NCBI GenBank assembly: GCA_938036435.1
Contig: CALHPU010000078.1
Coordinates: 1-45,001 of the forward strand
DNA from: an uncultured Pirellulaceae bacterium
GTDB lineage: Bacteria; Planctomycetota; Planctomycetia; Pirellulales; Pirellulaceae
Direction: 5' to 3'
DNA: 45,001 nucleotides
Positions within the stretch are counted from its first letter, which is position 1; every line of letters begins with the position of its first letter. The notes beneath the pieces are model-generated. The model was not told the origin of the DNA and searched no databases. It was given only the letters and a program-made list of their open reading frames with translations. Shown in pieces: positions 33,972 through 42,137 of the stretch. The position numbers and the translations under genes were made by a program.

Positions 33972-36017
33972 CTAATGCTTGCTTAGTTCCCTTACCTTAG
34001 GTGCCAATTCGGAAAACGAAAATTCTTCCACCAGCGTCTGAGCGTGTGAAGTTAGTTTGTCTTTTGACTTTTGGTCAAAACCCTCGCGGTTACCAAGTTG
34101 CTTCGTCAATCCAATGATCGTGTGTATTAAATGACGTGCTTGGGTGGCCGACATGTCCGACCGCATACAGCGATTGATCGGCGTTACGACCGTGTCCTTA
34201 AGGTTCTCCAAATTGCAAAGCGTGTATAGCTCGCCGGTGGCCGCGAGAACGGCATCAAATCGCTTGTGCATTGTCGCGATGCCAATAGCCTCAGAAAGAT
34301 AAGCCCGGCGTTGTTCGGGTGACTCTGGCAATTCAATCAGTAACATTTCGAGTATGTCGTCGACGAAGTCTGATTTTACGCGGATAGGATTTTTGTATTC
34401 GTTGTCGGCACGAAAGTCCTTTAGACGTTGGTCTACCTCGTCCGAGGTTGGGTCGGCCGGACGTTCTTCAGTTAGGTACCGTTGTTGCCATGATATATCG
34501 CCGTACGCAGAGATGACCTCGCATTGATCATCATAACCATCTGAGATGCATTGTCGGAGAAGGGGTTTGACTTGTTCGAGCAACGCGGGATTGTGTCGAG
34601 CATGCATTGTCAAAACTGCGGCTTTGGCCATGTTCCACTTGGGCATGCTTTCCTTAGATCCTTGGTCGCCTAACGCGATCGCAACGCTGACCGGCAGGTC
34701 CGTGTAGGGGACGACGTCGTTACGACCAGCGCGGCGAAGCGTCACGTTTGTCGGACTAGCATCCACCAAGGACATGACAAGCTTGCCGACCTTAATATCC
34801 TGACCACCGGGCATTTCAACGGCCGCCGATTGCAGCTGGCTGAGGAACACTTCTAGATGATCAATCATTTCCGCGTTAGTGATGTGCTCTTTTTCCAACG
34901 ACGCCTGTGTGATCGCATCCGGCAACCCAAACCCTCCGACAAGCTGCTCAATCTGTTGATTGGCTTTCTTGGCAGCGGGAATGTCGTGACGGAGAAGCGC
35001 TTGCCTTACGATGTTGGCTGCGACCCGAGCTACCGTCGCCGAAGCAGCCTTATCAGCGGCCGATGCTTCTGGCGCATCGGTCGGTGCGGCATTCGCCTCG
35101 TCGTTGGACATTGTTTCTTTTTTAGCACCGGCCTCTTCGGGACTATCACGGCCTGCTTTGGTGATGCCACCGCCAGCATTTTTTTCCGCAAGAGTTGTCT
35201 TGGCAGATTTGTTTTTCGTTGAGGCGTTATTCGAGGCTTGTCGCTGTGCATCTGAAAGCATTTGGAAATTCTTCGGCACCTTAAGCGGCTCTGGATTGGC
35301 ATCAGCATCGGCAGCTAATTTTAAAGAAGGATCCATGTTCTCGATGGCATTAACCGTCGGCGTGCCAATGCCTTGATTGGTTTTTGCCAGCACGTCAAAG
35401 ATGTTGTTGTACTTGGCCAGCAGCGAAACCAATCCGCCGATCACCGTGATGACCAATAGGCTGACGACGATTGGGACAATCGAGCTTCTCTTGCCCCGAA
35501 CGCGAACAGGACGTACACGCACGACCTCCTCATCTTCGAGCGCATCGAACCTCCCGGCGTCTTCTGATTTAGCTTTTCTTTGCGGCGGTGAGGAATCCAA
35601 TGGCATCGCCAATGGAATCGCTTGCGGAATATTCGGCGCGGCGTTTTCGGGCGGCGGAGTGGTTGGTTTGTTTGTTGGTGGCTTCGGCGGCGCGGACGCG
35701 GAAGTCGACGATGCGGCTGCTTTTTTGGATGCCAACGCCGCGAGGTACTGTTTTCGTTTGGCGGGATCGGAGATCGTCTTATGAGCCGTCACGATGCGCG
35801 ACCTGAGTTTGTCTCGGATCGCCTTTTCAGATTCACGTTTGACGGGCAACTCTTTAAGGCGATCCAACAGCTTTTGTGCTTCCGCCCGAGCCGAAGCTGC
35901 GATCTGTTTGTCGTCGGTCGCATTAGTCGAGACGCCCAACAGTTGGAAAAAATCGGGAGAAACAACCTCAGCCGGTAGACCCAGCCACAAATGATATGGA
36001 TTAAGTTTTCTGGACAT
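33972..36017 (-). CDS. Planctomycete-type membrane protein with J-like N-terminal domain
   Basis: From ATG 36017 the protein has 681 residues and starts MSRKLNPYHLWLGLPAEVV, the NPYH-W-LG opening shared by a planctomycete family. Residues 15-95 resemble a degenerate J domain (FFQLLGVSTNATDDKQI... then ISDPAKRKQYLA) without the catalytic HPD. A Pro/Ala-rich linker leads to a membrane segment (SSIVPIVVSLLVITVIGGLVSLL, around 190). The rest is likely extracytoplasmic, with a domain of low recognisability containing GGQDIKVGKLVMSLVDASPTNVTLRRAG. An in-frame start at 36191 would read through the tandem repeats and is not preferred. The function is unknown. Confidence 0.8.
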   Translation of the reverse strand: MSRKLNPYHLWLGLPAEVVSPDFFQLLGVSTNATDDKQIAASARAEAQKLLDRLKELPVKRESEKAIRDKLRSRIVTAHKTISDPAKRKQYLAALASKKAAASSTSASAPPKPPTNKPTTPPPENAAPNIPQAIPLAMPLDSSPPQRKAKSEDAGRFDALEDEEVVRVRPVRVRGKRSSIVPIVVSLLVITVIGGLVSLLAKYNNIFDVLAKTNQGIGTPTVNAIENMDPSLKLAADADANPEPLKVPKNFQMLSDAQRQASNNASTKNKSAKTTLAEKNAGGGITKAGRDSPEEAGAKKETMSNDEANAAPTDAPEASAADKAASATVARVAANIVRQALLRHDIPAAKKANQQIEQLVGGFGLPDAITQASLEKEHITNAEMIDHLEVFLSQLQSAAVEMPGGQDIKVGKLVMSLVDASPTNVTLRRAGRNDVVPYTDLPVSVAIALGDQGSKESMPKWNMAKAAVLTMHARHNPALLEQVKPLLRQCISDGYDDQCEVISAYGDISWQQRYLTEERPADPTSDEVDQRLKDFRADNEYKNPIRVKSDFVDDILEMLLIELPESPEQRRAYLSEAIGIATMHKRFDAVLAATGELYTLCNLENLKDTVVTPINRCMRSDMSATQARHLIHTIIGLTKQLGNREGFDQKSKDKLTSHAQTLVEEFSFSELAPKVRELSKH

Positions 36018-36071
36018 ACTTCGGATGAGGCTACGTTCTGGAGATGAGTTCAAACGTTTGGGTATTCGGCG

Positions 36072-36127
36072 ATAGGCTCTGATATATAGGCTCTGATATG
36101 TAGGCTCTGATATATAGGCTCTGATAA
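36072..36127. repeat. Four 14-bp tandem repeats ahead of the J-like protein gene
   Basis: Four near-identical units of ATAGGCTCTGATAT occur at 36072-36085, 36086-36099, 36100-36113 and 36114-36127, differing at one or two positions. They lie 55 bases upstream of the gene starting at 36017 (minus) and 153 bases upstream of the gene starting at 36280 (plus). They are in the leader or promoter region. Confidence 0.85.
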
Positions 36128-36279
36128 TCTGAGATTTAAAATCCGAACGTCGGCAATCTGATCGTCGACCGCAGCTCAGACGCGATTCCACAAAAACCAG
36201 ATTCCTTTATACTATATTCGTATACACGATAACTTTGTTTTGCTTTTTTTCGCCCGTTTAGCGTGAAAGGGCCCAAAAC

Positions 36280-38118
36280 ATGAGACCGGACCTGATAGAA
36301 GTCGAAAACGCCACCACGATGAATCCGCAGTACATCAACATTTCAGCCTATAAATTCGTGCCGATTGAAGATCCTGCGGGGGTAAAATCAGACTTACTGC
36401 CGAAGTGTAGGCTGTTGGAACTCAAGGGAACCATTTTGGTTTCGTTAGAGGGCATCAATATGTTTGTCGCCGGCTCGCGTGCGGCGATCGACGAATTTTT
36501 GCAATACATCGAAACTAACTATCCAGATTTTCACGATTTACCGGTCAAGGAAAGCCTCAGCGACCACCAGCCGTTCAGCCGGATGTTGGTGCGGTTGAAG
36601 AAAGAGATCATTTCGATGGGCGTGGAGTCTATCGTTCCTGCGGTTCGCACGAGTCCCAAACTGAAAGCGGCCGAGCTTAAAAAGTGGCTGGACGAGGGCC
36701 GCGATATTACGCTGCTGGATGTGAGGAACGATTACGAAATCGAAGTCGGAACGTTCACGCAAGCCGTTCCAGTGGGAGTCGATCACTTCCGAAAATTCCC
36801 AGAAGCGATTGAGGCGATGCCTGAAGAAGCGCGGAAGAAGCCGCTGGTGATGTTCTGTACTGGCGGCATCCGATGCGAGAAAGCCGGTCCGTTGATGCAA
36901 CGCGAGGGATTCGAGGAAGTCTATCAACTCGACGGTGGTATTCTGCGCTACTTCGAGGAGGTCGGCGGCGATCACTACGACGGTGAGTGTTTTGTCTTTG
37001 ACAAACGGGTGGCGGTTGATCCATCGCTAGCCGAATCAGACTACGAGCAATGTTATGCTTGTCAGCGCGTGCTAACCAAAGAAGATCAGCAGTCTGAGCA
37101 TTACGATCCACCCAACAGTTGCGGCCACTGCTATCAAAGTGAAGCGGACAAAATGCGTTCTGCTGCTTCGTCGCGCACTGAACAGATCCGTACGGCGACT
37201 AACCCCTTGCCTGGAAGTGTGGCTTATGACAATGTGAGGCCGATGAACGTTCCGTTGCGGTTCGATCAGAAACCTGTAATGGATTTCCTGCTGGGCATGC
37301 ATGCCAATCTGGATCGAGACTTTTGGCAGCAGCGACTAGATCAGGGCCGCATCTGGTTCAAAGAAAAAGTGCTTGATTCCAATTCGATCGTGCGATCGGG
37401 TTGGCGAGTAGAACATCGTACGCCGGAGACTACCGAGCCACAGGTCAGTAACGAGGTTGAGATTATTTATGAGGACGATGCGTTAGTGGTGGTCAATAAG
37501 CCTGCGCCGCTGCCAATGCATCCTTGCGGTCGGTTCAATCGGAACACACTTGGTTACTTTCTGAAGCTGGTCTATGACGACCGGCAACTGCGACAGACCC
37601 ACCGCTTGGACGCCAATACAACGGGCGTTGTGTTGTATGCCACCAAGAAACGTCACGCGCAAAAGATCTTTCCTCAGTTCGCTCAAGCAACGGTGACTAA
37701 AACATATCTGGCGTTGGTCGATGGCTCGCCTGAAGAAGATCAGTTCCGCTGCGAGGCATGTATTAGCAGAGAGGCATCCACGGTAGGAACACGTGAGATA
37801 TCAGATGATGGTCAGGAAGCGTTGACGGAGTTCGAAGTGCTGCAGCGACGTGAAGACGGAAAGACTCTTGTGCTGTGTCGACCCAAAACTGGCCGCACCA
37901 ATCAGATTCGCATCCATTTGGCTCATCTTGGATTTCCAATTTGCGGCGATCCAGCCTACAACCTGTCGGTGACCAATCTTTCGGAGACGAATGAGAAAAC
38001 TCAGACGCTCGGTGTGAACGATGCCCCGATGTGCCTGCACGCGTGGAAGTTGGAGATTGACCATCCGGAAACGAACGAGCGAATGGAATTTGTTGCAGAT
38101 GAGCCATCATGGGCATGA
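36280..38118 (+). CDS. Fusion of TrhO-like tRNA hydroxylase and RluA-family pseudouridine synthase
   Basis: A 612-residue protein with two RNA-modification halves. Residues 1-290 match TrhO/YceA: an acylphosphatase-like start (NISAYKFVPIEDP, GTILVSLEGINMFVAGS) and a rhodanese domain with catalytic C193 in FCTGGIRCEKA, then two CxxC pairs (C258/C261 and C281/C284). TrhO makes 5-hydroxyuridine at position 34 of tRNA. Residues about 330-612 match RluA-family synthases: a linker with S4-like look, then HRLDANTTG with catalytic D444 and GRTNQIRIHL. GAAAGGG before ATG 36280 supports this start over ATG 36319. No stop interrupts the frame. Target uridine of the synthase half is unknown. Confidence 0.88.
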   Translation: MRPDLIEVENATTMNPQYINISAYKFVPIEDPAGVKSDLLPKCRLLELKGTILVSLEGINMFVAGSRAAIDEFLQYIETNYPDFHDLPVKESLSDHQPFSRMLVRLKKEIISMGVESIVPAVRTSPKLKAAELKKWLDEGRDITLLDVRNDYEIEVGTFTQAVPVGVDHFRKFPEAIEAMPEEARKKPLVMFCTGGIRCEKAGPLMQREGFEEVYQLDGGILRYFEEVGGDHYDGECFVFDKRVAVDPSLAESDYEQCYACQRVLTKEDQQSEHYDPPNSCGHCYQSEADKMRSAASSRTEQIRTATNPLPGSVAYDNVRPMNVPLRFDQKPVMDFLLGMHANLDRDFWQQRLDQGRIWFKEKVLDSNSIVRSGWRVEHRTPETTEPQVSNEVEIIYEDDALVVVNKPAPLPMHPCGRFNRNTLGYFLKLVYDDRQLRQTHRLDANTTGVVLYATKKRHAQKIFPQFAQATVTKTYLALVDGSPEEDQFRCEACISREASTVGTREISDDGQEALTEFEVLQRREDGKTLVLCRPKTGRTNQIRIHLAHLGFPICGDPAYNLSVTNLSETNEKTQTLGVNDAPMCLHAWKLEIDHPETNERMEFVADEPSWA

Positions 38119-38163
38119 ACGACTCGGAGAGTCGTTTTACGTGGCTCGTCTCTCCGAGACGAG
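38118..38163. terminator. Double hairpin between convergent genes
   Basis: Hairpin 1, AACGACTC (38118-38125) with GAGTCGTT (38129-38136), 8 bp with a 3-base loop and a TTTT end on the plus strand. Hairpin 2, CTCGTCTC (38145-38152) with GAGACGAG (38156-38163), 8 bp with a 3-base loop. The loop region CTCGGAGAG appears in hairpin 1 on plus and in hairpin 2 on minus. It starts at the stop of the fusion gene and ends 3 bases from the methyltransferase stop, so a bidirectional terminator is likely. Confidence 0.7.
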
Positions 38164-38165
38164 AA

Positions 38166-39359
38166 TTATCTCCGCGCAAACCATTCCGCTGCAAATTCAT
38201 CCAATGCTTCTTCAAAGAGAGGCATCGGCCGTTTTCCCTCTTTCAAAGATTCAAATAATGCATTCTCTGGATTGTCATTGCTTGCCAGAAGCAGAGCGTA
38301 CATTTCGTGAACGGAAGCCTGTTCGACCAGTTCATCAAATCCCTTGATCACATCGGGGTCTTCAGCACTGGTAACCAAACGCAGGTAGGAATTGCTAGAC
38401 GCCCCAAGCAGTTCATCGATCGCGTCATTCCAGTTGCAGACTTTTTCTCGCCGTTGGTCCAGTATCGAACTGACCTCTTCATGCGCCGCGCGGATCTTCT
38501 CATCGTCTTGCAGATCAAGTGCTTCTGCGGTCAGCTGATAGTTTTTGTGCCAAGTTTGAAGTTTAGTTGGGCGCTGAAGCTTCCAAGCTCCGCTGATGCG
38601 TTTTTTGGAGAGTTCCGCGTACTCGGGTGAGAGTTCGACGCCGATGTAGTCGCGGCCAAGTTTTCGAGCGACGACACCGGTGGTGCCGCTGCCAGAAAAA
38701 GGATCTAAGACAATATCGCCAGGATCGGAACCCGCTTCGATACAGGGGGCGATCAGTTCGTCGGGAAAAATCGCGGAGTGGTAACCATGCAACGTTGCGG
38801 GTCTTACCGTCCACACGTCTCGCTTGTTGCGTGTGTCGTACGTTCGGGCATCCATGTCAGATTCGTTTTGCTCGTATCGGTTTGTCGATCCACCGCGAGA
38901 GACGCCGGCGTAAACGGCCGGTTCCATCAGTTGATTGAATTTATATTTGCTAGGCTTCTTGGTGAATAGAAACACTTGCTCATGAGCTTTGGTCAAACGG
39001 TTTTTACAGCTTTCGGGCATAGGGTTGGGTTTGTTCCAAATGATCTCGTTTCGCAAAACCCAACCGTCATCGATTAGAGCGAAAGCGACCCGCCACGGCA
39101 CGCCCAGCAAATGGCCTTTATCGTAGGAGTCACCAAGATTAAGCCAGAAAGTGCCGTCGTCTCGCAGAACGCGTTTGACTGCCCGAGAGACGTCCACCAA
39201 TCGAGCGACATATTGCTGGACGTTTTTTTCGTTGCCGATCTCAGCGGTACCGGCCTTGTAGTTTCGCATCTGAAAATAGGGCGGCGACGTGATGGCCGTC
39301 TGGACCGATTTTTCGTCAAGCCATTGGAGTCCGCTCACGGCGTTGTCGGTGATGATCAT
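38166..39359 (-). CDS. Orphan DNA methyltransferase (beta-class, TSPPY motif)
   Basis: A 397-residue protein with the motif order of beta-class amino-methyltransferases: catalytic motif TSPPY at residues 24-28, and the SAM-binding motif DPFSGSGTTG at 219-228 later in the chain. SPPY-type motifs are usual for N4-cytosine methyltransferases but also occur in N6-adenine enzymes, so the modified base is uncertain. The gap between motifs holds a plausible target recognition region (about 110-200). Residues about 255-397 form an extra C-terminal region of unknown role. No restriction endonuclease is adjacent on either side. It ends 3 bases from the double hairpin. Confidence 0.87.
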   Translation of the reverse strand: MIITDNAVSGLQWLDEKSVQTAITSPPYFQMRNYKAGTAEIGNEKNVQQYVARLVDVSRAVKRVLRDDGTFWLNLGDSYDKGHLLGVPWRVAFALIDDGWVLRNEIIWNKPNPMPESCKNRLTKAHEQVFLFTKKPSKYKFNQLMEPAVYAGVSRGGSTNRYEQNESDMDARTYDTRNKRDVWTVRPATLHGYHSAIFPDELIAPCIEAGSDPGDIVLDPFSGSGTTGVVARKLGRDYIGVELSPEYAELSKKRISGAWKLQRPTKLQTWHKNYQLTAEALDLQDDEKIRAAHEEVSSILDQRREKVCNWNDAIDELLGASSNSYLRLVTSAEDPDVIKGFDELVEQASVHEMYALLLASNDNPENALFESLKEGKRPMPLFEEALDEFAAEWFARR

Positions 39360-40324
39360 CGGTCACTTTCGGAATGTGCGCGTCGGTCTAAAATCGGCCA
39401 CGAAAAAGGCCCAGCTTTTCTCTAAAAGCGGGCCAGAGTTTGCTTCATTTTTGAACATGCAAAAAAACAAACGGTTCGCAGGGGCTTCAAACCAGTTTAT
39501 AGCGTACGCGCTAAAAACCCTCAATTGGGTGACTCTGCAAAACCTCAGCAATGGCGTAAAGCGTTTGGGCGATGTACTTAGTCATCAACATAATGCCTAT
39601 CACTTAGCATTGATCGGTCGTTAGCGTGCGAAAAAAATCTGGATACTGTTTTTCAATAGGCAGAGTTGAAGTGGATCGACTCCAATACGGCTTTGCCGAT
39701 GAACAGAAAATTACTTTAGGAAGTTGGAAACGTCTCTCCAGTTTTTGGAACGAAACGCGCTTTCTGAAACGTAATCAGTTTCATCTTGAACTCTTCGGGG
39801 AAGACGCAAAAGAAAATTGACCTTCTAATTTCGTTCCGCTTAAAGGCTGCGACGTTATCAAAAGCTTGGAGTAGAAAGTGCAACTGTTAATCCAATACAT
39901 GAGTTTTGAAGTTGCACAAATACAAGCCCGAAGCTCGAGCGAGCAGATGTTTTCGAGGATTTCCGGATTCCTCGCTTGCGAGTCGGGCTTGTATTTAATC
40001 GCTTCGCGATTTTAGATTGACGTGCGTTTTGTCCAATAGAAGGTGAAAATCGCTGTCAAATGTGCAACTTCAAAACGCGTGGGCGGGGAGCGGAGATAAT
40101 CCCCGCTGTTCTTTGCCGAAGCGTCAGGTTATCAATAAAATGTCGGTCTCTACGCGAGATCAGCGTCAACGCGCGACGGCATCTTCGGCGGAGTGAAATG
40201 CGAATGTGACCAAAGGCGACTGAATCTCACCCCTTCGGTCGACGAACCCAAATCGTAGCCGGCCAACGAAGGGTTGATCACCATCCCAAACGAACCAAAG
40301 CTTTTTCAACAAAACGATGAATCT
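39360..40324. other. Large intergenic region between methyltransferase and sugar kinase
   Basis: About 965 bases without a supported gene. It contains the inverted-repeat element at 39903-40076, described separately. A 64-codon plus-strand frame at 39626 starts on GTG and shows no family match or good Shine-Dalgarno. No endonuclease gene was found in either strand. Confidence 0.5.
39903..40076. repeat. MITE-like element with perfect 16-bp terminal inverted repeats (174 bp)
   Basis: GTTTTGAAGTTGCACA at 39903-39918 is the exact reverse complement of TGTGCAACTTCAAAAC at 40061-40076. Inside, ATACAAGCCCGA (39920-39931) pairs exactly with TCGGGCTTGTAT (39983-39994), with AGCGAG/CTCGCT pairing further in, making a long internal stem. 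AATCGC-TTC-GCGATT follows at about 39997-40011. The element is non-coding and lies in the 965-base gap upstream of the sugar kinase. Confidence 0.75.
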
Positions 40325-41224
40325 ATGAAGCCAAATTTCAAAGTCGCCGGGCTCGGCGAAGTGCTCTGGGACTGCTTCCCCGACAACCAGAGACTCGGCG
40401 GAGCACCAATCAATTTCGCTCGCCATGCGCAGCAACTTGGCATCCAAGCCCACGCGATAAGTTGCGTCGGCAACGACGATCTGGGCCAAAGAGCCGCTGA
40501 CGAACTGGCAGAAAATGGGCTTGCGACGGACTTGGTTTTTCAGCACGAGACGCTGCCGACGGGTAACGTCCAAGTCACCTTGGACGCGTCGGCCAAGCCT
40601 TCTTATGCGATCACCGAGAACGTGGCATGGGACGAGATCCCTTGTCCGCAACAGCTGATAGATGTGGCCACCAGCCTTGATGCAGTCTCCTTTGGCACCT
40701 TGGCTCAGCGCAGCGACATCTCACGTGATACGATCAGCCAGACGGTTAACGCGATGCCAGAGGAGTCCTTGAAGATTTTGGACGTGAACTTGCGGGCTCC
40801 GTTTTACGGCAAACCGGTCTTAGACCACGCCCTCGCGCTGGCCAATATGCTCAAGCTCAGCGATGAAGAGTTGGATGTCTTAGCGCGGTGCTACGATCTA
40901 GCTGGCAAGGTCGAGGATCAACTGCGAGCGTTACAACGGCGCTTTGAGCTGCGGCTGATCGCTTACACGATGGGAGCCGACGGCAGCATGTTACTGACCC
41001 CGGACGAAACCAATCGCGCCGATGCGGTTAAAGTCCAGCCAGTGGATTCAGTAGGAGCCGGCGATTCCTTCACCGCCGCGCTATGCGTCTCGTTTTTGTG
41101 CGGCCGCACGCTCGCCGAATGTAACGAACTGGCGAACAACGTCGCCGCTTATGTTTGCTCGCAGCATGGCGCGGTTCCACAGCTGCCCGATGATTTGAAA
41201 AAACAATTTGAAATAACGGTTTAG
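40325..41224 (+). CDS. PfkB-family sugar kinase (fructokinase-like)
   Basis: The ATG at 40325 yields 299 residues and starts directly on the family sequence KPNFKVAGLGEVLWDCFP; a TTG at 40274 would add 17 residues. PfkB hallmarks are LGGAPINFARH near residue 23, the glycine-rich opening, and the C-terminal signature DSVGAGDSFTAAL, which contains the catalytic aspartate and the anion hole. The fructokinase-like substrate loop is inferred from the motif order and not proven. It transfers phosphate from ATP to a sugar or similar alcohol. No other sugar gene is adjacent. The Shine-Dalgarno is weak. Confidence 0.88.
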   Translation: MKPNFKVAGLGEVLWDCFPDNQRLGGAPINFARHAQQLGIQAHAISCVGNDDLGQRAADELAENGLATDLVFQHETLPTGNVQVTLDASAKPSYAITENVAWDEIPCPQQLIDVATSLDAVSFGTLAQRSDISRDTISQTVNAMPEESLKILDVNLRAPFYGKPVLDHALALANMLKLSDEELDVLARCYDLAGKVEDQLRALQRRFELRLIAYTMGADGSMLLTPDETNRADAVKVQPVDSVGAGDSFTAALCVSFLCGRTLAECNELANNVAAYVCSQHGAVPQLPDDLKKQFEITV

Positions 41225-41574
41225 CCCGGAGTGCGGCACAAGAACTGCGAGTTGCGGAAGACCTCTTTGTTATACCTAAGTCATGGTTTTTTGCTTGGTT
41301 CGAATACGAGGCAACATTCAGTGATGTCGTGGGCTCTTCGCAGACCGTACGTTTCAGTTAGCGGTCCGAACTTGTCGTGACGTGACCGATTGACGTATGC
41401 CCGCAGGTTGAACGATCGTCTCAAGTGATGGCGGCCTGTTCTCAGGTAACAGCAACTTCGAGGGCCAACCAGAACGCTGGCTTGATGTTTGGCTTCGCTC
41501 GGGAAAGTTTTGCCGCAATTTTGCAAACATATTTTAGAATGATCTACAACTTGCTCGTGGCAAGGAGAATCGAG

Positions 41575-41647
<73 letters not shown>

Positions 41648-41960
41648 AACGACTTTCACGTTGCCGTTTCAGTCATGAGGCGGATAAGATGCCCGATCTT
41701 TAGGTAAGTGTCAAGGGCCAAGTGATAGGTTCGCTAAAAGATTCAAATTTCCCTTTCACGCGGCCCCTAATGCCGCTTTCAGTGGTTCTGATTATCTAGT
41801 CGTTTTTATGCACGACGTTGATTTTTGGACTTTAAAGTTTTACGCTCTCAAACACCAAAAGAGCTGAGGTAATGATTGAGCTTCGACAAACCGCCGGCCT
41901 CTGAGTTTTGGTTACTCGTTATCGTTTACCGTTGAACAACGCTTTCATTGCCGAATCAAG

Positions 41961-42040
41961 TCAGCCGCAAAAAACGCAAGAAATCGCAAAAATGTTGCGG
42001 CTTTTCCTTGCGTCTTTTTGTATTCTTTGCGGCCATTACT
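41961..42040. repeat. CCGCAAA-type repeat, copy A
   Basis: TCAGCCGCAAAAAACGCAAG to GCGGCCATTACT; it matches 43637-43696 in the same orientation, although copy B is about 20 bases shorter. Internally, GCCGCAAAAAACGCAAGAAA and its reverse-like TTTCCTTGCGTCTTTTTG...TTTGCGGCC make an imperfect hairpin. Looser similarity continues for about 35 bases beyond it. Confidence 0.65.
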
Positions 42041-42137
42041 TTAGAAATCACTTAAACGCTCCAAGCAACTTGTTCTTGCCCCAGGCAGATTATTCTTGCT
42101 AGGCACCTCATTCTCGCACAGATGACGGAAGGTAGCC

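Noticed and set aside
33990-36017. DnaJ chaperone
   Set aside because: The J-like region lacks HPD and is followed by a membrane segment; no zinc-finger or substrate-binding domains.
36072-36127. CRISPR array
   Set aside because: Units are only 14 bp and abut with no spacers; no cas genes in the window.
36018-36191. N-terminal extension of the J-like protein
   Set aside because: Reads through the 14-bp tandem repeats as a repetitive peptide; the NPYH opening starts at ATG 36017.
39626-39820. 64-codon plus-strand frame in the 965-base gap
   Set aside because: GTG start, no Shine-Dalgarno, no recognisable product; not a restriction enzyme.
41281-41526. 81-codon minus-strand frame next to tRNA-Lys
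   Set aside because: No sequence features, and in an intergenic region with no Shine-Dalgarno.
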